Shown: in pieces, positions 24,605 to 33,171 of the stretch
How positions within the stretch are numbered: the first letter of the stretch is position 1
Layout: the number at the start of each line of letters is the position of its first letter
Origin: Janthinobacterium sp. 64
Lineage (GTDB): Bacteria > Pseudomonadota > Gammaproteobacteria > Burkholderiales > Burkholderiaceae_D
Assembly: GCF_002813325.1 (NCBI RefSeq)
Contig: NZ_PHUG01000001.1
Coordinates: forward strand, 5,580,001-5,644,000
DNA length: 64,000 nt
Direction: 5' to 3'
The notes under the pieces: model-generated
Database searches by the model: none
The model's input: the letters and a program-made list of their open reading frames with translations, nothing else
Told to the model about the DNA's origin: nothing
Position numbers and translations under genes: made by a program

Positions 24605-26344
24605 TCAGTTCGATGGATAATTCGCCGGGTCGATGGCCGGCGTGACGTAATGCCGCAAGACGTCGCCGCCGTGCGGGTGTTTTTGCGTGCGGCGTTTTTC
24701 GTCCGACGGCGGGCTGACCAGTACGATGGTCGCTTCGTCCGGATTGCGTAAATTCACCACGGCGCTGACGCCGCCATCGCGGTAGCTGCCCATCACGGCG
24801 ATGGCCATTTGCACGAACAGGGTGGCCGCACCCGTGTTGCCCAGGCGCTGGTCCGTGTCTATCCATTGCGCCGTGTTGCCGCTGTCGAGTTCCGTGCCGC
24901 CATCTTCCGCATGGCTCAGCAGGGTCTTGTGCAGTGCCACCAGCTGCGCCTGATTGCCACCGGTGGCGGCGACCAGGCGCGCCGGCGCAGCGGGGCGCTC
25001 CGCTTCCGGCAGACTGCGCAAGGCTTGCTGCCAGCCCGCCTGCAAGGCTTGTTCGCGCTGATCGCGCCGCGTCAGGGGCTTGCCATCTTTGTCGACCATT
25101 CTGACGAATGTGGGCCGGTGGAGGAAACCGAAGGTCGGCAGGCGGTCCAGTTGGGCCAGTTGTTCCTTGTTGAAGGGCAAGGGAAACCAGGGCGTGGGTT
25201 GCCAGTCTTTGGGCGGTTGGTAGGTCTTGTGCTGGAGCCTGTCGACCATGCTGAAGCTGCCCGTGCCGCGGATATCGGAGCGCTGCGCGAATTGCGCGGC
25301 GGCGGGGAGCCATTCGGCAACTAAAGGCGGGCGCCGGGTAATGGCTGATGGATCGCTTTCCAGGCGCGCTTGCGGCACGGTGCCCATCAACTCGTAGTAC
25401 GCCAGATACAGCCGCCGCGCTACACCGAAAGTATTCAAATCATCGACGCTGTCTTCTGGCGGCGCATCGTCATACGCAAACTTCCGCACGGCATCGATGC
25501 GCTCGCGCCGGGCCAGCACGAACAGGGCGGAGGCGTCGGGCATTTCGGGGATGTAGCGGCCGTCCTTGACCAGCGATGGCGAATCAATGGGCCGGTACAG
25601 ATCGCGCGTGGGCGTGCTGTCTTCGGAATTGAGCACGATGTAGGGTACGTCGGGATTGGCGTCAAAAAAGGCGAACACGTCTTCCAGGATGCGATCCGGA
25701 TGCTCGCTGAAGCGGCGCGGACCGGCAATGAACAGATGCCAGTGCAGACCGGAGGGGGCGGCGCCACCTGTTAAACCGATGAGTGGAGCATCTGGTTTGT
25801 CCACCATGCGAGAATTGAAGACAGGCGGTTCTGCGTTAAACACGGGTACACCAAAATACATGGGGATGTACTTTGCGCCATTTTCCAGTGCATCGCCACC
25901 ACGACTACCCGACATGCCTGATCTTTCCATGGCATCCCATGGATATTTTTCCTTGTCCTGTTCGCGGATGCTGGCATAGACATTTCCCTTCTGCAGCGCT
26001 TCCCACAATTTTCCTTGTCGGTATTTGTCCAGGGTGACGCCAAGGCCGATGACTTCCAGCACATATTCCCGCTTTTCCTGCTCGGTGGGCGTAGCAAGTT
26101 GCACTTGCGGCTTTGCGATGGGCACAGGCTTGGACGAATGCAGCCAGCGTGCACCGAGCAATGCGGCCGCCACGATGGGCAGGATCAGCAAGAACCATCG
26201 CAGGTGCTTCCATATTTTGCTGCTCATCGTTGCCTCCAGCAAGAAAGGTGAGTGATTGCTCAGTGCAGACCAAAGCAGTAGCAGTGCCAGTGCACCAAGG
26301 CCAGCAGCGAACGGATACGTCAAGCGAGGAAGCAAGTTGTTCAT
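24605..26344 (-). CDS. tla3: type VI lipase adaptor Tla3-like protein (DUF2875)
   Basis: A 579-residue protein. Two membrane segments (about residues 8-28 and 49-66) precede a large soluble region with the Tla3/DUF2875 layout, including GLTGGAAPSGLHWHLFIAGPRR, ENGAKYIPMYFGVPVFNAEPP and a C-terminal VSPPSDEKRRTQKHPHGGDVLRHYVTPAIDP. In Pseudomonas, Tla3 binds the phospholipase Tle3 and helps load it onto the VgrG spike of the type VI secretion system. The ATG overlaps the stop of the Tle3-like gene by ATGA, so the two are co-translated. The first ~250 codons look less GC-rich than the genes around them. No VgrG gene is in the window. Confidence 0.82.
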   Translation of the reverse strand: MNNLLPRLTYPFAAGLGALALLLLWSALSNHSPFLLEATMSSKIWKHLRWFLLILPIVAAALLGARWLHSSKPVPIAKPQVQLATPTEQEKREYVLEVIGLGVTLDKYRQGKLWEALQKGNVYASIREQDKEKYPWDAMERSGMSGSRGGDALENGAKYIPMYFGVPVFNAEPPVFNSRMVDKPDAPLIGLTGGAAPSGLHWHLFIAGPRRFSEHPDRILEDVFAFFDANPDVPYIVLNSEDSTPTRDLYRPIDSPSLVKDGRYIPEMPDASALFVLARRERIDAVRKFAYDDAPPEDSVDDLNTFGVARRLYLAYYELMGTVPQARLESDPSAITRRPPLVAEWLPAAAQFAQRSDIRGTGSFSMVDRLQHKTYQPPKDWQPTPWFPLPFNKEQLAQLDRLPTFGFLHRPTFVRMVDKDGKPLTRRDQREQALQAGWQQALRSLPEAERPAAPARLVAATGGNQAQLVALHKTLLSHAEDGGTELDSGNTAQWIDTDQRLGNTGAATLFVQMAIAVMGSYRDGGVSAVVNLRNPDEATIVLVSPPSDEKRRTQKHPHGGDVLRHYVTPAIDPANYPSN

Positions 26345-28659
26345 TTTGGGATATCATCGCTGGCTTTGTGGACGACTGGCGTGATGACCGATTCGGTGCG
26401 TTTGCCCATTACGGTTTCACACACGACGGTGGAGGGCATGCCAGCTTCCAGGGCAGGTAACCAGGCCGGTAGCACTCCCGAACTGTAGTAATGGGCATTT
26501 CCTTCGATAATTTGTCTGTATTGCGTGGATTCAGCCGCCCAATAGACACCAAATTGCGTCAAGAATTCTTCCCATCCGAGGATGGATAATCGCTTCGGGG
26601 CATAGATATTTCGTTGCAACCGCCAATCCGCCACCGCACACAAATACCGGTAAAACTTCGGATCGCTGCTCGCCTTGCCGCTACCGATGGCCACGTCATA
26701 CGCCGTCACGTTGCGGTGGTTTTCCGCATTGCCGATAATGGCGCCGTGGAAGGATTTTGGGCTGACCTCGTTCTGCCAGCGTTTGCGCGCCTGGTTTGGG
26801 GTTTCCAGTGGATCGATGTACAGCAGGTCGCCGCCGCGCGGGTAGCGGGCCACGCGTTCCAGCTTGCGCCAGTCTCCCGGTTCTTTGCCCAGATTCAGAG
26901 CTTGCTCCACCTGTTTGAGTGCGGACGGACTGAAGGGGCCATAGTTGTATTCCGATTTCCGGTCGTGCAGGGGGCGAGGATCGTCCACGACTTCCCTCGG
27001 GAGTTTTCGCACGCCTTTTTTACTGGTAATGGCGATGGCCGCATCGATCGGGTCGACTTCTTCGCATGGTCCTTGCTTCTCGCGCGGCAGCTTGGCCTGG
27101 TCGGAATCCTTGGGAAACTGCCCAGGGCGGATCTCGCCGCCGTCCAGCACGGCGGCCCTGGGCACGCGCAGCGCTTCGCCATTGATCGTGCGCAATCCTT
27201 CGCGCCGACCAGCCTCCGTGGAAAAGACGTTCCATTTGCTGGGTTTGACGGGCGGCCACGGCGCCTCGTCATGGTTGCCGCGATGGCCACGGTTGGCGGC
27301 GGCCACGTGGGCGTGGTCGTCCTCGCCGTCCAGGCGCAGGGCGAAGTCGTGCGGCGGCAGGCCCACCAGCACCGGCCCTTTGTTCTTGCCAGCCGCATCG
27401 AGCCGCTGCTTGTTGGTGAAGACGCGCTGGTAGAATCCCGCCCCCAGTTCCGCCAGCGGCTTGCGCATTTGATACTCCTTTTCCCAATTAGTGGGACCTG
27501 CGCTCCAGATACCCCCCTCCTTCTTGCCCTTGCTTGTCGACAGACCATGGCCGTTCTGATGATCGGGTACGCCCTGCCAGCCGATGCCCTGCATATTGTC
27601 CAGCGCCACCGTCATGTCTTCGGGGCAGAAGTACAGGTAGACCTTGCCCCGGTTGTCGCGGTCCGCTTCCGCGCGCCATGCCGCGCCTGCCATGCCATGG
27701 CAAACGGCATGATCCTTGATCTGCGCAAAGGCGGGTGTGGCGTGCTTCTTGCTCACCACGCCTTGCACGATCTGCACCAGCGTTTGCAGGCGCGCATGAA
27801 AGGTCTGGCGGTCCGTGATGGCCATGTACTGCTTGCGCATGGCCGCATCCTGGCCGCCGCCGAAGATGCGGCTCGTTTCCGCCGCGCCGAAGAACATGGT
27901 CGTGTCTTCCACCAGGCTGTAGGGCGGATGCGTGAGAATCAGGGTGTCGGCGGGCCGCTTGCCCTCGTCGAGCAGGAAGGCTTGCGCCAGCAGCGAGATC
28001 AAGCAGCCCTGGCTGTGCGCGACGATGGAAACCACGTCGTCGCTGTCGTAATCGCGGATCATGGCGATGAGCGTTGCCAGGCGCTTGGCGGCCAGCACCA
28101 TGTACATGCGGCCCGGCGCCGTCATCAGGGGGCGCACGGGGTCGCCGCCCAGGTCGTACGGAGAGAATAATCCCGTGTTCCACATGTCGGGCAAGGTGTT
28201 GGTGGCATTGCCGAACGGGCCGCCGTTCTTCGACATATCCTTGTCCAGGCGGTTGCCGTAGCGGTCAGTGTTCTGGCCGTTGACCACTTTGCTGGCGTTG
28301 CTGTGTTCGCGAAAGCCCCAGTAAAACGGGATGACGGGGCTGTACGTCGTGTCATCAGGCTTGCGCTTGAAATAGACGGCGTCCGGATCGGCGATCACTT
28401 CACGCTTGTCGGCCTCCTGCGGCAGGCGGTACGCGGCTGGGGTGAACACGTGGCCACCGTCATACATGCGCGCGTCGAGTCCCTGGCATAAACCCTTTTC
28501 CACGGCGGCAAAACTGGTGCCCACGTCATTGACGCCATGGATGACGATGATGTTGCCCGGCAGCTCAGGGCGGATGCGCACGATGGCGTCCTGCATGCGG
28601 TCGCAGTGCAGCAAGGCGGTACTCTTGCCGCTGGTGTAGGGAAGTTTGGGATACGCCAT
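26341..28659 (-). CDS. tle3: Tle3-type T6SS phospholipase effector
   Basis: A 772-residue alpha/beta hydrolase without a signal peptide, as expected for a type VI cargo. The first strand ends in IIVIHGVNDVGTSF (oxyanion region, about residues 37-50). The nucleophile elbow VAHSQGC places the catalytic Ser at residue 216. The long region after about residue 300 matches the DUF3274/Tle3 C-terminal domain (FALRLDGEDDHAHVA, YNYGPFSPSALKQVE). Tle3 enzymes hydrolyse phospholipids in the periplasm of rival bacteria. GGAGC precedes the ATG. The immunity protein is expected next to it, and the two genes upstream on the same strand are candidates. Confidence 0.85.
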   Translation of the reverse strand: MAYPKLPYTSGKSTALLHCDRMQDAIVRIRPELPGNIIVIHGVNDVGTSFAAVEKGLCQGLDARMYDGGHVFTPAAYRLPQEADKREVIADPDAVYFKRKPDDTTYSPVIPFYWGFREHSNASKVVNGQNTDRYGNRLDKDMSKNGGPFGNATNTLPDMWNTGLFSPYDLGGDPVRPLMTAPGRMYMVLAAKRLATLIAMIRDYDSDDVVSIVAHSQGCLISLLAQAFLLDEGKRPADTLILTHPPYSLVEDTTMFFGAAETSRIFGGGQDAAMRKQYMAITDRQTFHARLQTLVQIVQGVVSKKHATPAFAQIKDHAVCHGMAGAAWRAEADRDNRGKVYLYFCPEDMTVALDNMQGIGWQGVPDHQNGHGLSTSKGKKEGGIWSAGPTNWEKEYQMRKPLAELGAGFYQRVFTNKQRLDAAGKNKGPVLVGLPPHDFALRLDGEDDHAHVAAANRGHRGNHDEAPWPPVKPSKWNVFSTEAGRREGLRTINGEALRVPRAAVLDGGEIRPGQFPKDSDQAKLPREKQGPCEEVDPIDAAIAITSKKGVRKLPREVVDDPRPLHDRKSEYNYGPFSPSALKQVEQALNLGKEPGDWRKLERVARYPRGGDLLYIDPLETPNQARKRWQNEVSPKSFHGAIIGNAENHRNVTAYDVAIGSGKASSDPKFYRYLCAVADWRLQRNIYAPKRLSILGWEEFLTQFGVYWAAESTQYRQIIEGNAHYYSSGVLPAWLPALEAGMPSTVVCETVMGKRTESVITPVVHKASDDIPK

Positions 28660-28769
28660 CGCCGCTCCATGCTGACCAGACAGGACAGTGTAGAGGGGCG
28701 CGATGGCGGATTAGTTGTGCTTGCGCAAGCTTTGCAGGAAAGAAGGCAGTGCTGCCGTAGGTGCAGGCG

Positions 28770-29018
28770 CTAGCGGCTGGCCGGTTTGCCCTCGGTTAGC
28801 TTGCTGTCCGCCAGCCCCGGTGCGGCCCACAACAGGCCCATCCAGATGCAGAACGACAGGCCGCGGTGCAGCGCTGTGAAGCACAGGCCGAAAATCAGGC
28901 CGCGCGCGAACGGGTTCATGTTTGGCACGTTGGCACTGTCGAGCAGAAACAGGGTAGCGATGGCGGCGACCATCATGACGGGCAGCATGAACCACCATTT
29001 GCGTTCGATCGGCGACAT
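28770..29018 (-). CDS. small membrane protein upstream of tle3
   Basis: An 82-residue protein with two or three hydrophobic segments (about residues 9-27, 38-52 and 54-68) and a hydrophilic tail (DSKLTEGKPASR). I do not recognise the family. AGGAAA precedes the ATG. It lies 110 bp upstream of the Tle3 effector gene on the same strand, which makes it one of two positional candidates for an immunity or accessory factor. A membrane protein is less typical of Tle3 immunity, which is usually periplasmic or lipid-anchored. Confidence 0.6.
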   Translation of the reverse strand: MSPIERKWWFMLPVMMVAAIATLFLLDSANVPNMNPFARGLIFGLCFTALHRGLSFCIWMGLLWAAPGLADSKLTEGKPASR

Positions 29019-29071
29019 GGTTTCCTGATAAGAAGTGTGTCACCGATTCTAGCGCAATATTTTCAAAGTAT

Positions 29072-29752
29072 CTATGGCGCGCTGAGGATGTTCGTCAGCG
29101 CAATGCGGTAGGCCGGCTGCACCTCGCCATCCCTGTCCAGCTTGTCCGTCATGATCACGCCATAGCCTTGCGCGTACCACACGTATTCGCCGCTTTTGCC
29201 TTTGCTCTTGCCACCGACGTCGCGCAGTTCGAACTTGCAGGCGTCGGGGAAGCGGCGCCCGCCCAGTTCCAGGCGTTCCCAGCCGAGGAAGGTGATGGAA
29301 AAGTTGCGTTCGTCCGTGCGCGTCGAGGTGGTGATCTTGTCGGACAGGCCCGCCAGCGGGTAGTGGGTGCTCGTTTGCGTGTCCGTGAACTGCACGCGCA
29401 CTTCCTGGCCGGCGCGCATGTTGGCGGGGATGGCAGACTGCGCCGCGTAGACGTTCTTGCTGCGCACGCTGCCGTCTTCGTTGTAATGGACTGCGCCCGT
29501 CAGGAAGACCTGGCCGTCGCGGATGTCCTGGTAGGACGTGGCCAGCAGCACGCCGCCGTTGAGGATCAGCTGCGTGCCCTTGAGTTTCTTGCCCTCGAAC
29601 AGTTCCTCGACGTTGACTTGGGCGTCGCCATTGTTCTTGCCGAACTTGATGCCCGTCGTCAGCTCCATGCACTCGCCCACCGTGGGTGCCGCCTGTACAC
29701 CGGCGGCGGCCAGTACGCCTGCCGCAAGCATCATTTGCCATGCTGCTTTCAT
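29072..29752 (-). CDS. secreted protein of unknown function (candidate Tle3 immunity)
   Basis: A 226-residue exported protein. The signal peptide ends at GVQA-A (about residue 21), and the mature part is beta-rich with a conserved-looking Cys pair (GECMELT near the start, PDACKFELRD near residue 185). No named domain was recognised. Two ATGs lie six bases apart. I choose the second (29752) because AAGG directly abuts the first and leaves it no spacing. It is on the same strand as the Tle3-Tla3 genes and periplasmic, as Tle3 immunity proteins are, but one small gene separates it from tle3, so the link is only positional. Confidence 0.6.
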   Translation of the reverse strand: MKAAWQMMLAAGVLAAAGVQAAPTVGECMELTTGIKFGKNNGDAQVNVEELFEGKKLKGTQLILNGGVLLATSYQDIRDGQVFLTGAVHYNEDGSVRSKNVYAAQSAIPANMRAGQEVRVQFTDTQTSTHYPLAGLSDKITTSTRTDERNFSITFLGWERLELGGRRFPDACKFELRDVGGKSKGKSGEYVWYAQGYGVIMTDKLDRDGEVQPAYRIALTNILSAP

Positions 29753-29912
29753 TGCCATCCTTGTTATTGTTAATGATGCGATGATAGCGTGCGGCTACTG
29801 TTCATGAGTGCACGATTGCCTTATGCTTGAGACGCGGGCGGCATCAGGACCACCTGCGACTGGCGTCAGCGGCCGCGCGTTTCGCGGCATGGATTGTTGC
29901 AGGAGTTAGCCC

Positions 29913-30431
29913 ATGACGTTACGATTATCGATATTGCTGTCCCTGCTGTGCGGCGCGCTCGTGTTGTCAGCCGCGCAGGCGGAAGATGCGCCGTATGCCA
30001 TGCGCGCCGCTTCGGCGCCTGTGCCAGGCGCGCTGGATCTGGGCTTCATGAATGAGGCGCCCAACCGGAAATTCAAGCAGCGCGTGGACTTGTCCGCCAT
30101 CACCCGTGCCGACGACCTGGCGGTCGTCAAGGCGGCCATCAATCCGATCGTGCAATTTTTCCAGATGACAGGGCAGGTGCGCCAGCCTGCGCATGCGATA
30201 CGGATGGTGACGACCCGCAACGGCGAACTGGCCTTGATCAAGCCGCCGCGTATCGATGACTACAATTATCTTCTTGCGCGCCGCTTATGGAACTGGACCG
30301 TGCATGATGCACAGACCATCAGCTTGACGGTCGAGTTCGTGGGACTCAGTCCTACTCAGCCCCACTATGTCAACACCTATGTCTTTGTCGAACGCTATGG
30401 CAGCTGGCTGTTCGACCGCCATGTGCTGTAG
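29913..30431 (+). CDS. exported protein of unknown function
   Basis: A 172-residue protein with a signal peptide (LLSLLCGALVLSAAQA, cleavage near residue 23) and a compact alpha/beta mature part rich in aromatic residues near the end (YNYLLARRLWNWTVHD, YVNTYVFVERYGSWLFDRHVL). No cysteine pair, lipobox or catalytic motif is visible, and I do not recognise a family. AGGAG precedes the ATG. It is convergent with the next gene (one base apart) and has no clear functional neighbour. Confidence 0.6.
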   Translation: MTLRLSILLSLLCGALVLSAAQAEDAPYAMRAASAPVPGALDLGFMNEAPNRKFKQRVDLSAITRADDLAVVKAAINPIVQFFQMTGQVRQPAHAIRMVTTRNGELALIKPPRIDDYNYLLARRLWNWTVHDAQTISLTVEFVGLSPTQPHYVNTYVFVERYGSWLFDRHVL

Positions 30432-30432
30432 T

Positions 30433-30720
30433 TCAGCGCGTCGTCGCTGGCGGCGAGGTGGCCGGTCCGCTGGCGACCGGCGTGGCTGTCGGCTTGCCGC
30501 GCCGCGTGCGCTTGTCCGTGCGCGCCTTGGCGGGCTTGGCGTCGTGGATGACCTTGCCCTTGTTGTCGAGCTTGTCGGACTGGTCCGATTTCTGGCCCGG
30601 ATCGTTGGGATTGTTGGTGTGGTTGCCCGTCTGGTTGACATTTGTCGTCGACTGGGCTTGCACCCAGGCGCCGCCGACGGTCATCAGGATGGCTGCCAGC
30701 AAGAGAGCGGGAGTTTTCAT
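30433..30720 (-). CDS. small secreted low-complexity protein
   Basis: A 95-residue protein. The signal peptide ends near WVQAQ (about residue 23). The mature part is hydrophilic and disordered: an Asn/Gly-rich segment (NVNQTGNHTNNPNDPGQ), a charged Lys/Asp segment and a basic Thr/Pro/Ala-rich tail. The composition resembles the protein at 31375-31707, which also combines a signal peptide with a polar disordered body. AGGA stands nine bases before the ATG. The function is unknown. Confidence 0.55.
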   Translation of the reverse strand: MKTPALLLAAILMTVGGAWVQAQSTTNVNQTGNHTNNPNDPGQKSDQSDKLDNKGKVIHDAKPAKARTDKRTRRGKPTATPVASGPATSPPATTR

Positions 30721-30834
30721 GGTGCGTGTCCTGTATCAAAGTTGGGAATTGCTGTCGAGACTGGATTGTCACATGCGTGTCGCCGTTTCCAAGTAGGAAT
30801 ATGCCGCATGCGCGTGTGAGCATATTGCCAGTGT

Positions 30835-31347
30835 TCAGGCATGCTTGCCCGCACGCAAGCGCAGGCGCCGCGCGCTCAGACCGTCGCGCACGCACCATGC
30901 CAGCGAGATGGCGCCCATGGCGGCCAGGCACTGGCCAGCTGCGCCGGGCGGCAGGGCTTGCATGGCGGTGGACAGGGCCAGCCAGCCGGGCAGCGCTTGC
31001 AGCAGCAAGTCGGCGATCACGCCCAGGTTGATGAACAGCAGGACGTGCAGGATGCGTTCGGGCACGGGCAAGCGGCGCGTGTCGCCTTCGACCACGGTGT
31101 CGCGCAGCGAGACGAGTATTTCCGCCAGCAGCAAAGCTACAGGCCAGCAAGCCAGCCAGCCATGCCAGCTGAGCAGGCCCAGCGAGGGAAACAGCAGGCC
31201 GAAGATGGCTTCGCGGGCGCTGTGCAGGCGCTGCTCGGCGGCCGCACCTGGGCGCGATGGCAGGCGCACGAGCAGTTCGTGGTTGAGGATGACGTCGGCC
31301 CCGCCCAGCAGGCCATGCAGCAGCAGTGCGGCCTGCAGCGCCGTCAT
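30835..31347 (-). CDS. polytopic membrane protein, unknown function
   Basis: A 170-residue protein with about four membrane helices (roughly 3-18, 45-78, 98-118 and 132-150) and a basic C-terminus (ARRLRLRAGKHA). A conserved-looking N-terminal region, HGLLGGADVILNHELLVRLP, followed by a Glu/Arg-rich loop, might hold functional residues. I do not recognise a named family. It lies 27 bp upstream of nothing coding on its own strand's 5' side, and it is in a run of small minus-strand envelope genes. Confidence 0.55.
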   Translation of the reverse strand: MTALQAALLLHGLLGGADVILNHELLVRLPSRPGAAAEQRLHSAREAIFGLLFPSLGLLSWHGWLACWPVALLLAEILVSLRDTVVEGDTRRLPVPERILHVLLFINLGVIADLLLQALPGWLALSTAMQALPPGAAGQCLAAMGAISLAWCVRDGLSARRLRLRAGKHA

Positions 31348-31374
31348 GGCTATCCCGTGCCGTGTTGCCGGCGA

Positions 31375-31707
31375 TTAGCGGCCGGGCTGGCGCGGCGGCA
31401 CCACGCCCGTGTTGCCGTTCATGTTTTGCGTGCCGCTGCGCGCGGCGTTGCCTGCGGACTGGCCGGCGCTGCCCGGGGCGCCGCCGCCCGAGTTGCTGCC
31501 GCTGCTTGATTGTCCCGTATCGTGGCTGCGCGATTTGCCTGATTTCTTGTGTTGCTTCTTGCCATGCTTGCGCGTCGTCGTGTCGTCTTGCGATGTATTT
31601 TGCTGGGCGGACGTACCGGTGTTGCCGGTGCCCGTCGATTGCGCCTGTGCCAGGGCGCTTGCACTACCGAACAGCAGGATGGCCAGCATCAATGCGGATG
31701 GTTTCAT
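31375..31707 (-). CDS. secreted Gly/Ser/Asn-rich protein
   Basis: A 110-residue protein. The signal peptide ends at ALAQAQ (about residue 22). A disordered mature part follows with a basic centre (RKHGKKQHKKSGKSR) between polar Gly/Ser/Thr/Asn/Gln stretches, ending VVPPRQPGR. The sequence has no enzyme motif and may be an unstructured periplasmic or surface protein. I start at 31707, where GGAG lies six bases upstream; an ATG four codons earlier overlaps that site and is less likely. Confidence 0.55.
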   Translation of the reverse strand: MKPSALMLAILLFGSASALAQAQSTGTGNTGTSAQQNTSQDDTTTRKHGKKQHKKSGKSRSHDTGQSSSGSNSGGGAPGSAGQSAGNAARSGTQNMNGNTGVVPPRQPGR

Positions 31708-31824
31708 GGAGAACTCCATCTCGTGGCAGGAAGTGGAGTCCCGATTCTGGCACGTTGGGGCAGGCCGGCAAGTAGGAGCGCGCCGCCTGCTGCTGTGGGT
31801 GCAGCGCTGGCCGCAGCGCAGGCG

Positions 31825-33171
31825 TCAGCGGAACTGCTCGGTTGAAATGTCGAATCGCTTGAGCTTGTCGTACAAGGTTTTCTTCGGGATATTCAAAGCT
31901 GCAGCCGCCTCGATGACGTTGCCGTTGTGACGGCGCAAGGCTTCCTCGATGATGGCAATCTCGAAGGTGTCGACTTGCTCGGCCAGCGACGCTTCGCGGC
32001 AGCCGGCCGGACTCAGCGTGTCGTCGAGCAGGCCCAGCACGAAGCGGTCGGCCACATTGTGCAGCTCGCGCACATTGCCGGCCCAGCGCTGCGCCATCAA
32101 CGAGGTGATCAGCTCGCCGCTGACGAGGGCGGCCGGCTGGCCATAGCGCAAGGCTGCCTGCAGCACGAAAAACTCGAACAGCAGCGGGATATCCTCGCGC
32201 CGGTTGCGCAGGGCGGGCAGGGTGAGGCTGGCCACGTTCAGGCGGTAATACAGGTCGGGCCGGAATTTTCCTTGTTCCGCCAGCACATTCAAATCTTCCT
32301 TGGCGGCGGCAATCACGCGGAAATTGACGGAAATCAATTTGTTCGAGCCGAGGCGCTCCACTTGCCGTTCCTGCAGCACGCGCAGCAGTTTGACTTGCAG
32401 TGCCAGCGGCATGCTTTCGATTTCATCGAGGAACAGGGTGCCGCCATTCGCGTATTCGATCTTGCCGATGCGCTGGCGCTGCGCACCTGTAAATGCGCCT
32501 TCCTCGTGGCCGAACAGTTCCGACTCAAAGATCGATTCGGGCAGCGCGCCGCAATTGATGGCCACGAAAGGGTGGTCGCGCCGCTCGCTGAAGTCGTGCA
32601 GGCAGCGCGCGATCAGTTCCTTGCCGGTGCCCGTTTCGCCGAGGATGATGATGTCGGCCGACTTCGGCGCCAGGTTCAGCACCAGCTGGCGCACCTTGGC
32701 CATGGCCGCGCTGCGGCCCACGATGCGCGCCTCGATGCCGACCCGCTGCTCGAGCTGGCGGCGCAAGTTCATGTTTTCCAGCACCAGGTGGCGCTTGTCG
32801 AGCGCACGGCGGCACACTTCCACCAGCAAGTCGGCGGAAAACGGTTTTTCGATGAAATCATAGGCGCCACGGCGCATGGCGCCCACGGCCATCGACACGT
32901 CGCCGTGGCCCGTGACGAGGATCACGGGCAGGCTGGCATCCTGCGCCACGGCGATATCGAGCAGTTTCAAGCCATCCATACCGGGCAGCTTGATATCGCT
33001 CAATAAAATGCCCGCAAATTCGGGCACCAGCCAGGGCAGCGCTTCCTCGGCCGTGGCGACGGCCGTCACTTGCAGTCCCGCCAGTTCCAGCGATTGCCGG
33101 GCGCCCTTGCGCACGACGGCGTCATCTTCCACCAGCAGCACTTGCATGCCTTCAAAATTATTCTCGTGCAT
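31825..33171 (-). CDS. sigma-54-dependent response regulator, DctD type
   Basis: A 448-residue NtrC/DctD-family activator. The receiver domain (about 8-122) has acidic pocket E15-D16-D17, phospho-acceptor D59, the VTGHGD switch region and Lys in IEKPFSAD. The central AAA+ domain has Walker A GETGTGKE, the sigma-54 contact loop GAFTGA and Walker B LFLDEIE. A Fis-type helix-turn-helix is at the C-terminus (GNVIEAAAALNIPKKTLYDKLKRF). It overlaps its kinase gene by one base (TGATG). A sigma-54 promoter upstream of the ABC operon on the same strand suggests that its target is its own operon. Confidence 0.93.
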   Translation of the reverse strand: MHENNFEGMQVLLVEDDAVVRKGARQSLELAGLQVTAVATAEEALPWLVPEFAGILLSDIKLPGMDGLKLLDIAVAQDASLPVILVTGHGDVSMAVGAMRRGAYDFIEKPFSADLLVEVCRRALDKRHLVLENMNLRRQLEQRVGIEARIVGRSAAMAKVRQLVLNLAPKSADIIILGETGTGKELIARCLHDFSERRDHPFVAINCGALPESIFESELFGHEEGAFTGAQRQRIGKIEYANGGTLFLDEIESMPLALQVKLLRVLQERQVERLGSNKLISVNFRVIAAAKEDLNVLAEQGKFRPDLYYRLNVASLTLPALRNRREDIPLLFEFFVLQAALRYGQPAALVSGELITSLMAQRWAGNVRELHNVADRFVLGLLDDTLSPAGCREASLAEQVDTFEIAIIEEALRRHNGNVIEAAAALNIPKKTLYDKLKRFDISTEQFR

